Assembly (NCBI RefSeq): GCF_030815415.1
Contig: NZ_JAUSWW010000001.1
Span: forward strand, 6,572,001-6,636,000
DNA length: 64,000 nt
Reading direction: 5' to 3'
Origin: Streptomyces canus
GTDB taxonomy: Bacteria; Actinomycetota; Actinomycetes; Streptomycetales; Streptomycetaceae
Part shown: one piece after another, positions 6,674 through 15,460 of the stretch
How positions within the stretch are numbered: the stretch's first letter is position 1
Layout: every line of letters starts with the position of its first letter
Program-made: the position numbers and the translations under genes
Notes under the pieces: generated by a model
The model's input: only the letters and a program-made list of their open reading frames with translations
Databases searched by the model: none
Told to the model about the DNA's origin: nothing

Positions 6674-9451
6674 TTGCCGGGGAATACGGGAAACACGAGG
6701 AGCGGTGGGGCTCCCGGGATATTGGTGACGGGACGTTATCGCCTGGTCGAGAGCATCGGACAGGGGGGAATGGGGCGGGTGTGGCGAGCCGCCGACGAGA
6801 TGCTCGACCGGGAAGTCGCGGTCAAGGAGATGCGCATAGACGGCCTCGACGCGGAGGACGCGCGCACCCGCCGGGAACGCACGCTGCGCGAGGCCCGGGC
6901 CACGGCGCGGATCGACCACCCCAATGTCGTACGGATCTATGACGTCGTCGACGAGGGCGAACGGCTGTGGATCGTCATGGAGTTGGTCGCAGGCCGCTCC
7001 CTGGAACGCCTGCTGGCGGAGGACGGCCCGCTCGGCCCCCTGGCGGCGGCCCGTATCGGCGTCGGCTTGGTGACGGCACTGCGTCAGGTGCACGCCCGTG
7101 GCGTCCTGCACCGGGACATCAAGCCGGGCAACGTCCTGGTGGAGCGGAACGGACACCGCGTGGTCCTCACGGACTTCGGCATCGCGGCGATCCAGGACGC
7201 GAAGGCGCTCACGATGGTCGGCATGCTGGTCGGCTCACCCGACTACATGGCCCCCGAGCGCATCTCCGGCCGCCCCCAGGGCCCGCCGTCCGACATCTGG
7301 TCCCTCGGTGCGACACTCTGTGCGGCCATGGGCGGCCACTCCCCGTTCTCCCGCGACACCACACTCGCCACGCTCCACGCGGTCCTCTACGAGGAGCCCG
7401 AACTCCCCACCGCGGCAGGCCCGTTGCGCGACATCCTGGCTGCCCTCCTGGAAAAGGACCCCGATGTCCGCCCCGGCCTGGAGGACCTGGAAACCGCCCT
7501 CCGACCGGTCGCCTTCCCCCCGCCCACCCCGACAGTGGCGGTTACGAGAGCACCACAACCCCAAGAGACGGCCCACCCCCGACCGCCCGACACACCCCCG
7601 CCACCGGCTCCAACCCAGCCCCGAACAACGAATCCCACCCCCCAACCGCACCCCGACGCCCCAGAACATCTGGCGACGACCAGGCCCGGGGACCCGCCGG
7701 AACCCGACCGGCACCACCTGGGCGCGGTCGGCCCCGAAGCGACGGCCGACCACGCGCCGAAACCGGCGGGTCGGCCCGCTGGGCCGGAGCGGGCGGCGGG
7801 ACCGGGGCGCTCGGCCGAGCCTGGGCGGGACCGCCTGGGCGGGGTCGGGCCGGGAGCGACGGGTGGTTCTCTCGCGCCGGAGCTGGCGGATTGGCCCGCT
7901 GGGCCGGGGCGCTCGGCCGAGCCTGGGCGGGATGGTCTGGGTGAGGTCGGGCCGGAAGTGACGGGTGGTGCTCTCGCGCCGGAGTCGGCGGATTGGCCCG
8001 GTGGGCCGGAATACGCGCCCGGTCCGGGGGACTCGGCCGGGTCCGGGCGAGGGCGCCTGGGTGGGGTCAGGTCGGAATCGGTGGGTTGGCCCGCTGGGCC
8101 GGAGTGGGCGGCTGGGCCGGAGCGGGCGGCTGGGCCGGGGGACTTGCCCGAGTCTGGGCGGGATGGTCTGGGTGAGGTCGGGCCGGAAGTGACGGGTGGT
8201 TCTCTCGCGCCGGAGTCGGCGGGTTGGCCCGCGTCCGAGCCGGGGGACCCGTCCGAGCCTGGCCGGGACCGCCTGGGCGGGGGCGGCTCCGAAGTGACGG
8301 GCGGTCCTCTTGCGCCGGAAGCGGTGCGTTGGCCCGCTGGGCCGGAGTCCGAATCGGCGCGTGAGTCCGGCTTCGGGGATGAACCGGCCGGTGGGGCCGG
8401 GGCCGAGTCGTCGTTGCCCTCCGCGGGCACCCCGCGGACGCCGGCTCCTGACCGTGTGACCCCCCGACTCCCGTGGGCCCCCCACGAATCACCCACGCCC
8501 GCCTACCTGGACGCCTCTCGCGTCCCCATGGCTCCCGACCCCCGGCGCTCCGAGCCGGAACCCGATTCCGTGCACGACGCGATCCCGCAGCGGCGCACCG
8601 CACCCGCGCGGACCCAGCGCCCCGCCACTGAGGAGCCCACGCCCGCCCTCAACGCCGGCAACGCCTCCACGGAAGCGGCCGCGTCCACGAGTTCCGAGGT
8701 CCGTTCCGAAACCCCCGTATCGCGCAACCGGTCCGAGGCGGTCACCGAGAGGCGGCCGGTGCACGAGCCGCCGCTCGGGATGGAGCCCGGCGAGCTGCCG
8801 GGACCCGCCCGCCCGACCGGCCAGCGGCGCCCGCACCCGCACCCGCACCGCCGTACCGGACTCCTCGCCGCCGCGGCCGTGGTCACCGCCGGCGCGGTCG
8901 TCGCCGTCGTGCTCCTGATGAACTCCGGCTCACCCGGCGGGAATCAGGCGGGCAGCTCACGGACCCCCTCCTCGATCGTGTCCGGGACACCGTCGCCCAC
9001 CGTCGAGGGCACGTCCCGGCCGCAGAGCCTGCCGCCGGGCGCGCACCGGGAGGCGGGCGGGTTCGCCTGGGCGACCCCGGAGGGCTGGCGCAGGGACGTG
9101 AAGACGGGTGCGGAGGTCCACTACACGTCGCCGGACGGCAGACAGGAACTCGTCGCCAAGTCCTCGCTGGCCCGCGGCGATCTGATGGAGACCTGGCAGA
9201 CCTCGGAGGAGAACGCCCATCAGGGCGAGGACTACCAGAAGATCCGGCTGGAGGAGACGAAGTTCCGCGACCACCCGGCGGTCGTCTGGGAGTACACCTT
9301 CACGCTCAAGGGCACCAAGTGGCACGCCCGGCTGCTCGGCTTCAACGCGGACGGCAAGTCGTACCAGATCAACACCTGGTACCAGCCCGACATCGAGAAC
9401 CAGGCGGTGAAGACGTACGACAAGGTCACGGACAGCTTCACGATCCTCTGA
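6674..9451 (+). CDS. Receptor-type Ser/Thr protein kinase with repeat-rich linker
   Basis: 925 residues. The N-terminal PknB-type kinase domain carries a Gly loop GQGGMGRVW (29-37), catalytic Lys51 in VAVKEM, HRDIKPGNV (Asp ~148), DFG in LTDFGIAAI (~166) and YMAPERI. Residues ~285-720 are a long Pro/Gly/Ala-rich linker including imperfect tandem repeats. One membrane segment GLLAAAAVVTAGAVVAVVLL (~729-749) leads to an extracellular domain of ~175 residues (FAWATPEGWRRDV to KVTDSFTIL), of unknown ligand. TTG 6674 follows GAGGGGGG at good spacing. It is divergent from the LPXTG gene, so the two may share a regulatory region and a cell-envelope role. The linker is far longer than usual in this family. 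Confidence 0.88.
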   Translation: MPGNTGNTRSGGAPGILVTGRYRLVESIGQGGMGRVWRAADEMLDREVAVKEMRIDGLDAEDARTRRERTLREARATARIDHPNVVRIYDVVDEGERLWIVMELVAGRSLERLLAEDGPLGPLAAARIGVGLVTALRQVHARGVLHRDIKPGNVLVERNGHRVVLTDFGIAAIQDAKALTMVGMLVGSPDYMAPERISGRPQGPPSDIWSLGATLCAAMGGHSPFSRDTTLATLHAVLYEEPELPTAAGPLRDILAALLEKDPDVRPGLEDLETALRPVAFPPPTPTVAVTRAPQPQETAHPRPPDTPPPPAPTQPRTTNPTPQPHPDAPEHLATTRPGDPPEPDRHHLGAVGPEATADHAPKPAGRPAGPERAAGPGRSAEPGRDRLGGVGPGATGGSLAPELADWPAGPGRSAEPGRDGLGEVGPEVTGGALAPESADWPGGPEYAPGPGDSAGSGRGRLGGVRSESVGWPAGPEWAAGPERAAGPGDLPESGRDGLGEVGPEVTGGSLAPESAGWPASEPGDPSEPGRDRLGGGGSEVTGGPLAPEAVRWPAGPESESARESGFGDEPAGGAGAESSLPSAGTPRTPAPDRVTPRLPWAPHESPTPAYLDASRVPMAPDPRRSEPEPDSVHDAIPQRRTAPARTQRPATEEPTPALNAGNASTEAAASTSSEVRSETPVSRNRSEAVTERRPVHEPPLGMEPGELPGPARPTGQRRPHPHPHRRTGLLAAAAVVTAGAVVAVVLLMNSGSPGGNQAGSSRTPSSIVSGTPSPTVEGTSRPQSLPPGAHREAGGFAWATPEGWRRDVKTGAEVHYTSPDGRQELVAKSSLARGDLMETWQTSEENAHQGEDYQKIRLEETKFRDHPAVVWEYTFTLKGTKWHARLLGFNADGKSYQINTWYQPDIENQAVKTYDKVTDSFTIL
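7786..8345 (+). repeat. Degenerate tandem repeats in the kinase linker
   Basis: Five imperfect units encode the theme EPGRDGLGEVGPEVTGG, then LAPESADWPAGPE, at variable length (about 90-120 bases). A 47-base stretch is identical at 7923-7969 and 8154-8200, showing recent duplication. The reading frame is kept throughout. Confidence 0.75.
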
Positions 9452-9471
9452 CGGCATCAGAAGGCCTGAGC

Positions 9472-9505
9472 AGAAAAGGGGCCCCTTGAGAGGGGCCCCT
9501 TTTCT
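9472..9505. terminator. Bidirectional terminator, kinase / permease
   Basis: Perfect 15-bp stem AGAAAAGGGGCCCCT/AGGGGCCCCTTTTCT with loop TGAG. The flanking A-run and T-run let it work on both strands, ending the plus-strand kinase gene and the converging permease gene. Confidence 0.85.
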
Positions 9506-9527
9506 CATGATCCGCAAGCCTGCCGCG

Positions 9528-10993
9528 TCAGCCGACCTTGACCTCGTCGACCTCGTCGTGCACCTCGGGGGAGACGGCGGCGGCCCGTCCGGCCCCGACC
9601 TTCTCCTTCAGGAAGGCGATGCCGAGCACGAACGCCGCGACGAGCAGCGAGAGCAGCACGGTCGTACGACCGCTGCTCGCACCCTCGGTGTCGGTCAGCA
9701 TGTAACCGAGCACGAACACGATCAGCCCGGCCGTCGCCCAGGTGAGATACGGGTACAGCCACATCTTCACGACCAGCTTCTCCGGCGCCTCGGCCTGGAT
9801 GATCTTCCGCATCCGCAGCTGCGAGAAGCAGATCACCAGCCAGACGAACAGGGCGACCGCGCCGGAGGAGTTGACGAGGAAGAGGAAGACCGTCTTCGGG
9901 GACAGGTAGTTGAAGAAGACGGCGACGAAGCCGAACACGACCGACGCGAGGATCGCCGTCATCGGCACGCCCCGGCTGTTGGTCCGCGCGAACCCCTTCG
10001 GCGCGTCGCCCCGCTGACCGAGCGAGAACGCCATGCGGGAGGCCGTGTAGAGGCCGGAGTTGAGACAGGACAGCACCGAGGTCAGCACGATGAAGTTCAT
10101 GATCTGACCGGCGTGCGCGATGCCCAGGGAGTCCAGGGCGGCGACGTAGGAACCGTCCTTCTTGATGGACGGGTCGTTCCAGGGCAGGAGCGAGACCACG
10201 ACGAAGATCGAGCCGAGATAGAAGACGCCGACCCGCCAGATGATGCTGTTGGTCGCCTTGGTGACGGCCTGCTGGGGGTCCTCGGACTCACCGGCGGCCA
10301 GGGTGGCGATCTCGCTGCCCATGAAGGAGAAGACGACGAGCAGCACACCGGTGAGGATCGCGCCGGCTCCATGGGGGAGGAAGCCGCCGTGGTCGGTGAG
10401 GTTGCCGAGACCGGCCTTGTCGCTGTCGACGCCGGGCAGCACCCCGAAGACGGCGAGCCCGCCGATGACGATGAACGCGGCGATCGCGACGACCTTGATA
10501 CCGGCGAACCAGAACTCGAACTCGCCGTAGGACCCGACGGAGACCAGGTTGGTCGCGGTCAGCACGATCATCACGATGAGGGCCCAGGCCCACTGGGCAC
10601 GGCCGGTATCCAGCCCTCCAGGATCACGGCACCGGCGGTGGCCTCGACGGCCAGCACCACGACCCAGAAGAACCAGTACAGCCAGCCGATGGAGAACCCG
10701 GCCCAGCGCCCGAGCGCGCGGTCGGCGTGCGCCGAGAACGACCCGGAGGTCGGGTTGGCGGCGGACATCTCACCGAGCATCCGCATCACCAGCACCACGA
10801 GCGTGCCGACGAGTGCGTACGACAGGAGGATGCCGGGTCCTGCGGTGGCGATACCGGAGCTGGATCCGACGAAGAGGCCGGCACCGATCACACCCCCGAT
10901 GGCGATCATCGACAGGTGACGGTTCTTGAGCCCGGCCTGAAGACCGTTACCGGGGTCTCCGGTGGCCTTGGCCTGGGTCGGCTGCGAAGTCAT
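9528..10993 (-). pseudogene. APC-family amino acid permease, frameshifted
   Basis: Paralogue of the permease at the window start. The first frame gives MTSQPTQAKATGDPGNG, LSMIAIGGVIGAGLFVGSSS and VILEGWIPAVP, then runs into a stop. The family continues in the next frame with VMIVLTATNLVSVGSYGEFE to the C-terminus VHDEVDEVKVG. Insertion of one base in the G-run at 10595-10597 (minus-strand GCCC to GCCCC) would restore VPQWAWALIVM. The span is 1466 bases, one short of a multiple of three, and the repaired protein would be 488 residues, normal for the family. Either a real mutation or a homopolymer base-call error. The ATG at 10993 has AAAGGAA in front, buried in a predicted hairpin. Confidence 0.88.
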
Positions 10994-10998
10994 GCGGG

Positions 10999-11078
10999 GA
11001 ATTCCTTTGCGCCGGGCGAGCAGTGTCCCGTACGAGCGGCGTACGGATCGGTCCAGTGAATCGGAGGCAAAGGAATTC
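10999..11078 (-). promoter_or_regulatory. Structured 5' leader that could hide the permease ribosome-binding site
   Basis: Read on the minus strand, GAATTCCTTTGC (complement of 11067-11078) pairs perfectly over 12 bp with GCAAAGGAATTC (complement of 10999-11010). The latter contains the AAAGGAA ribosome-binding site, a few bases before the ATG at 10993. Inside the 56-base loop a second perfect 7-bp hairpin CCGTACG/CGTACGG (11028-11046, loop of five) is nested. This layout fits a translational switch or thermosensor. No known riboswitch class is recognised. Confidence 0.5.
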
Positions 11079-11198
11079 GTGAACCTTTGATTCCGGATCG
11101 TTACTTGAGGTTTTCTTGAGCTTCAATGGTCAGAGCGATAATTTTCCTGGACGACACCCAGGGCTGCTGCCCCGAAACAGTCGTGTCACACTCATCCC

Positions 11199-11684
11199 AT
11201 GCGCGTGTATCTCGGCTCCGACCATGCGGGCTTCGAACTCAAGAACCACCTCGTCGACTGGCTCAAGGCGGCCGGTCACGACCCGGTGGACTGCGGCCCC
11301 CACATCTACGACGCCCAGGACGACTACCCCCCGTTCTGCCTCCGCGCCGCGGAGCGCACGGCGGCGGACCCGGACTCCCTCGGCATCGTGATCGGCGGCT
11401 CCGGCAACGGCGAGCAGATCGCCGCGAACAAGGTCAAGGGCGTCCGCGCGGCGCTGGCCTGGAGCGAGGAGACCGCGTCGCTGGGCCGCCAGCACAACAA
11501 CGCCAACGTCGTGGCCGTGGGCGCACGCATGCACACCCAGGACGAGGCCACGAAGTTCGTCGAGACCTTCCTCGCCACCCCGTTCTCCGAGGACGCCCGC
11601 CACATCCGCCGCATCGACATGCTGGCGACCTACGAGACCACAGGCGACCTCCCCCCGATCCCACCCCACCACCCCCAGCAGTAA
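11199..11684 (+). CDS. rpiB: Ribose-5-phosphate isomerase B
   Basis: 161 residues. Interconverts ribose 5-phosphate and ribulose 5-phosphate in the pentose phosphate pathway (RpiB/LacAB family, cytoplasmic). N-terminus MRVYLGSDHAGFELK with the Asp-His pair of the active site, the phosphate-binding turn GIVIGGSGNGEQIAANKV, and RHIRRIDML near the C-terminus. In actinobacteria the catalytic Cys of other RpiBs is replaced in this GGSGNG turn, as seen here. Length is normal. No ribosome-binding site precedes the ATG; the mRNA may be leaderless. It could supply ribulose 5-phosphate for CDP-ribitol made by the gene at 59418 (inference). Confidence 0.93.
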   Translation: MRVYLGSDHAGFELKNHLVDWLKAAGHDPVDCGPHIYDAQDDYPPFCLRAAERTAADPDSLGIVIGGSGNGEQIAANKVKGVRAALAWSEETASLGRQHNNANVVAVGARMHTQDEATKFVETFLATPFSEDARHIRRIDMLATYETTGDLPPIPPHHPQQ

Positions 11685-11710
11685 CCGACGACGCACCTCC
11701 TGCGGGTGCC

Positions 11711-11990
11711 TTTCAGCCCGTCCGGCACCCGAGGACGAGGGCTCTCGCCGTCCCGATCCCCCACCCACCCGCAGGTGGCTGCGCCTTTCGATGGCGGTCC
11801 GTGTCTTTCGGCCCGTCCGGCGTCCACCCGCAGGTGGCTCCGCCTCTCGACGCCGGTCCCCTGTTTCAGCCCGTCCGGCGTTTGAGGACGAGGCCCCTTA
11901 AGGGCCGACGGGGGTCTGGGGGCGGAGCCCCCAGGGGCCGGGGTCGAAGGGGCGGCGCCCCTGGAGGATGGGACGGGTAGGGGCGGCGGG
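11711..11990. repeat. Cluster of Streptomyces interspersed repeats (intergenic)
   Basis: The 342-base gap between rpiB and the glycosylase gene is almost filled by repeats. Three copies of TTTC(A/G)GCCCGTCCGGC lie at 11711, 11806 and 11874. Two 35-base copies of CACCCGCAGGTGGCT... lie at 11766-11800 and 11825-11859. The last part, with GGGGGTCTGGGGGCGGAGCC near 11910-11935, resembles the stem-loop repeat I remember from many streptomycete intergenic regions. These may also act as terminator-like structures for rpiB. Confidence 0.75.
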
Positions 11991-12026
11991 GGCGAGAAAC
12001 GCCTCCCCGGACGAAGAGGAGCCACC

Positions 12027-12836
12027 GTGCCGGAGGGGCACACGATCCACGGCCTGGCCAAGGACTACGCCGCTGCATTCCGCGGCAGAAAAACCCAGGT
12101 CACCAGCCCCCAGGGCAAGTTCACCGACGCCGCAGACCTCCTCGACGGCGCGGAACTCACCCACACCGAGGCCCACGGCAAACACCTCTTCCTAGGCTTC
12201 CGGGAAACCGACTGGATCCACATCCACCTCGGCCTCTTCGGCAAGGTCACCTTCGGCCCGACCCCCGCACCTCCACCCACCGACACGGTCCGCCTCCGCC
12301 TCGCGAACCCCACGTCGTACGTGGACCTCCGCGGCCCCACGACCTGCGCCCTGATCACCCCCACCGAGAAGCAGTCGATACACGACCGCCTCGGCCCCGA
12401 CCCGCTCCGCGCCGACGCCACCCCCGAGACCGCGTACCGGCGGATCTCCCGCAGCCGTACGACGATCGCAGCCCTGCTGATGGACCAGAAGGTCATCGCC
12501 GGCGTAGGCAACGTCTACCGCGCCGAGGTCCTCTTCCGGCACCGGATCGACCCGTACCGCACCGGAAACACCCTCACCCCACGGGAGTGGGACGCGATCT
12601 GGCACGACCTCGTGGACCTCATGCACGAGGGCGTGAAGCACAACCGCATCGACACCGTCCGCCCCGAACACACCCCCGAGGCGATGGGCCGCCCGCCCCG
12701 CGTCGACGACCACGGCGGCGAGGTGTACGTCTACCGCAGGGCCAACCTGCCCTGCCACATCTGTGACGGCGAGATCCGCACCGCCGATCTCGCCGCCCGC
12801 AACCTCTTCTGGTGCCCGACCTGCCAGAACCCCTGA
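12027..12836 (+). CDS. Fpg/Nei-family DNA glycosylase (endonuclease VIII type)
   Basis: 269 residues. Base-excision repair enzyme that removes oxidised bases and cuts abasic sites. The N-terminus MPEGHTIHGLAKDY puts the catalytic Pro-Glu directly after the removed Met; the T-I-H variant is typical of the Nei2 group rather than Fpg. The helix-two-turn-helix motif is in LLMDQKVIAGVGNVYRAEVL. The C-terminal zinc finger has CHICDGEIR ... FWCPTCQNP, four Cys. GTG 12027 follows AGAGGAGCCACC. The following gene converges only seven bases away. Confidence 0.93.
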   Translation: MPEGHTIHGLAKDYAAAFRGRKTQVTSPQGKFTDAADLLDGAELTHTEAHGKHLFLGFRETDWIHIHLGLFGKVTFGPTPAPPPTDTVRLRLANPTSYVDLRGPTTCALITPTEKQSIHDRLGPDPLRADATPETAYRRISRSRTTIAALLMDQKVIAGVGNVYRAEVLFRHRIDPYRTGNTLTPREWDAIWHDLVDLMHEGVKHNRIDTVRPEHTPEAMGRPPRVDDHGGEVYVYRRANLPCHICDGEIRTADLAARNLFWCPTCQNP

Positions 12837-12843
12837 ACCCGGC

Positions 12844-14085
12844 CTAGAACCCGTGCGGCAGCCACGGCGCCACGGCGGAGCCGAACCCCACCGCGGCCTC
12901 CCCCAGGGCCCCGCGCCGAAGCTCCCGCACCCGCCCGGCGGCCCCCAGCGAGGCCAGGCTCACCCCACCGAGATAGGCCGCCCCCAACTCCCGTACGGAC
13001 AGAGCCAGATCCGCCGGGTCGGTGGTCCGCTCGCAGGTCGCCCCCTTCGCGTCCCCGCTCAGCCGCCAACGCCCCGCGTTCCACGGACAGAAGTCGTCCG
13101 CGACCTCGAACACCACGTCCACCGGCGCCTGATAGGTCCGCGCCTCCAGCGCGGCCCCCACCTCCACCAGCCGCACATGCAGCGAGTCCCGTACCCGCAG
13201 CGAACACCGCCGGATGTCGGACACGAGGTACTGCCACGCGTCGTCCACCGGCCGCCCCCGGGTCAACAGCTTCGAGGTCAGGTCGATGTCGAACAGGAAC
13301 CGCCACAGCGCCGCGTACACCGCAGGGTCGGGCGCCTCGACATCACGGAGCAGCACCTTGCCCTGCGGCCCGGTCGGCTCCCAGTCCGGCTTGACCTGGA
13401 AGCGCGCGTACCCCACGACCTCCCCGTCGCGCTCCGCGACCACGCACTGCAGCGGCGACGCCCCCTCCCGCCCGCTCTCCGGGTCCAGCAGCATCAGCCG
13501 CTCCCAGCCGGGAGTACGCGCCACCATCCCCGGCCGCGACGGCGCCACGCGCGCGTACACCGCCTCGCACGCGCCCAGCGAGTCGGCGGGCTCGGCGTAC
13601 CGCAGGCGTACGTCGTCCGTCCCCGGCGGGACGGACAGCCGCACCTGCTTGGTGTCGATCTCGCCGGTCACGGCATACGTACCGACGCCGTACCCGAACC
13701 GCCCGTAGATGGCGGGCTCGGAGGCGGTCAGCACGGCCAGCGGCCACCCCCACTCCCGTACGTCGTCCAGCTGTCGCCGCATCATCGCCGTGAGGACACC
13801 ACGGCGGCGATGGGTCGCGGCCACACTGACCATGGTGACGCCGGCGGCCCGTACCGAGGCGCCGCCGGGTACGGTCAGCCGGAAGCTGAACGCACCCGCC
13901 GTACCGACGCACGCGTCACCGTCCCACACGCCGAAGGAACGGTCGGTCTCGGTGAGGGTCTCCCACAGCTCGCGCTCCTGGGCCGACTCCGGGACCCCGC
14001 CGAAGGCGCGGATCAGGGTGTCGTACCACTCGTCCCAGTCCTGCCGCCGCAGGACCCGCAGTTCGGTCGCTAAGTCAGAAGCCAT
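12844..14085 (-). CDS. Eis-like GNAT N-acetyltransferase
   Basis: 413 residues, the length of the Eis (enhanced intracellular survival) family: two GNAT-like domains plus a sterol-carrier-like C-terminal domain, usually acetyl-CoA-dependent acetylation of amines including aminoglycosides. Seen: the first GNAT core VTMVSVAATHRRRGVLTAMM with the acetyl-CoA pyrophosphate loop RRRGVL (~residues 90-105), then SEPAIYGRFGYGVGTY, which is very characteristic of Eis. The chain ends in Phe, and the C-terminal carboxylate acts as catalytic base in characterised members. ATG 14085 is the only start before this conserved part. Convergent with the glycosylase gene; divergent from the PP2C gene. Real substrate unknown. 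Confidence 0.9.
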   Translation of the reverse strand: MASDLATELRVLRRQDWDEWYDTLIRAFGGVPESAQERELWETLTETDRSFGVWDGDACVGTAGAFSFRLTVPGGASVRAAGVTMVSVAATHRRRGVLTAMMRRQLDDVREWGWPLAVLTASEPAIYGRFGYGVGTYAVTGEIDTKQVRLSVPPGTDDVRLRYAEPADSLGACEAVYARVAPSRPGMVARTPGWERLMLLDPESGREGASPLQCVVAERDGEVVGYARFQVKPDWEPTGPQGKVLLRDVEAPDPAVYAALWRFLFDIDLTSKLLTRGRPVDDAWQYLVSDIRRCSLRVRDSLHVRLVEVGAALEARTYQAPVDVVFEVADDFCPWNAGRWRLSGDAKGATCERTTDPADLALSVRELGAAYLGGVSLASLGAAGRVRELRRGALGEAAVGFGSAVAPWLPHGF

Positions 14086-14155
14086 GGACCATGCCTACCA
14101 GGGCATTGCGGGACGAGCCAGGGAATTTCTCCTTGGCGGCGGCACGACGGCTTCC

Positions 14156-14177
14156 TGTGAAGTTCACTGTGAAGTTG
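14156..14177. promoter_or_regulatory. Direct repeat in the divergent promoter region
   Basis: CTGTGAAGTT occurs at 14156-14165 and again at 14168-14177, a 12-base period, about 70-90 bases from both divergent start codons (14085 and 14248). One-turn spacing suggests a tandem-binding regulator. It does not clearly match the PHO-box consensus. Confidence 0.4.
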
Positions 14178-14247
14178 AACCTCGGACGGGGGACAAGTGG
14201 GACCTCCCGTGCCAAGCAGCTGGTCCGATGGATAGGGTCCCGAACTA

Positions 14248-15429
14248 ATGGCAGCAGGACGAGAGCGGCGCGCGGAAGCCGAGACGTTCACGGCCCGGTG
14301 GAAGATGCAGTGGCACCGGGCCCGCGTCGGCCTGCGCAGAAGCGCTGTGGACTACTTCCGCGGGGACGGTTCGGACTGGGTCGCCCTGGCCGGTCTGCTC
14401 ATCACGATCCCGCTGATCGCGGCCACGACACTCGCCAACTCGGTCTGGGTCTCCCCGGCCGCGCTGGTCCTCCCGATCGTCGCGGGCGGCCTGCTGCTGC
14501 GCCCGGCGAGCCTGCTCGGCCTGTACGCGGCGGCGGCGACGGCACTGATCGTGGAGTCCGTGCAGCTGGGCCCGTACACGGAGGGCCCGTCCCGGGTGAC
14601 CCCGGGCATCGTGCTCGTGGTGGCCGCGTGCGGTTTCTTCGGTCTGCTGATCGCCCAGTTCCGCAGCCGCGTCGGGGTGCCCTGGCGACGCGGCGGCACC
14701 ATGCTCTTCGACCTCCGCGAACGCATCCGGGTGCAGAGCAAGCTCCCGACGCTGCCGCAGGGCTGGCACCGCGAGATGGCCCTGCGCCCGGCGGGCGGCC
14801 AGTCCTTCTCGGGCGACTTCGTGGTCGCGGCCCGCACCAACGGCGGCCGCACGATGGAGGTCGTCCTGACGGACGTGTCGGGCAAGGGCATGGACGCGGG
14901 CAGCCGTGCCCTGCTCCTCTCCGGCGCCTTCGGCGGCCTCCTGGGCAGTCTGCCGCCGCACGCGTTCCTCCCCGCGGCGAACGGCTACCTTCTGCGCCAG
15001 GACTGGGACGAGGGCTTCGCGACCTCGATCCACCTGGTCCTGGACCTGGACTCCGGTGACTACGAGCTCTACTCCGCCGGCCATCCCCCGGGCCTCCAAC
15101 TGAGCGCGGGCAGCGGCCGCTGGGAGGAGAAGGCGGCCGAAGGCCCCCTCCTCGGTGTCTACGACGGCGCCCAGTTCGATCCGGTCAAGGGCTCGCTCCG
15201 TCCCGGCGACGTCCTGATGCTCTTCACCGACGGCCTCGTCGAAACCTCCGAACGCGACATCGTCGAGGGCATCGACCGCCTCACCGGTGAGGCCGACCGC
15301 TATGTGGCCGGCGGGTTCCACGGCGCGGCCTGGCATCTGATCGAAGCGGTGGCGAAGGACGTCAACGACGACAGGGCGCTCCTGTTGATCTGCCGAGAGG
15401 GCCCGACGGCCCAGGCGGCGAACCTCTGA
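14248..15429 (+). CDS. Membrane PP2C-type phosphatase (SpoIIE/RsbU domain)
   Basis: 393 residues. A basic N-terminus, then three or four membrane segments (WVALAGLLITIPLIAATTLA, VSPAALVLPIVAGGLLL, GIVLVVAACGFFGLLIAQ, ~residues 47-135), then a cytoplasmic SpoIIE-type Ser phosphatase domain: GGQSFSGDFVVA, VLTDVSGKGMDAGSRALLLS with the metal-binding Asp, YSAGHPPGL, and FTDGLVETSERD. Such proteins dephosphorylate anti-anti-sigma factors in partner-switching circuits. Streptomyces has dozens, and the partner is not encoded nearby. An ATG with no strong ribosome-binding site. A tnpB copy starts 31 bases after the stop. Confidence 0.92.
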   Translation: MAAGRERRAEAETFTARWKMQWHRARVGLRRSAVDYFRGDGSDWVALAGLLITIPLIAATTLANSVWVSPAALVLPIVAGGLLLRPASLLGLYAAAATALIVESVQLGPYTEGPSRVTPGIVLVVAACGFFGLLIAQFRSRVGVPWRRGGTMLFDLRERIRVQSKLPTLPQGWHREMALRPAGGQSFSGDFVVAARTNGGRTMEVVLTDVSGKGMDAGSRALLLSGAFGGLLGSLPPHAFLPAANGYLLRQDWDEGFATSIHLVLDLDSGDYELYSAGHPPGLQLSAGSGRWEEKAAEGPLLGVYDGAQFDPVKGSLRPGDVLMLFTDGLVETSERDIVEGIDRLTGEADRYVAGGFHGAAWHLIEAVAKDVNDDRALLLICREGPTAQAANL

Positions 15430-15460
15430 GGGCGTCCCCCTCCCGCGGTGGGGTTGGGAA

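Noticed and set aside
7786..8345. CRISPR-like array in the repeat region
   Set aside because: Repeats are degenerate, in frame and protein-coding; there are no constant repeats with unique spacers and no cas genes.
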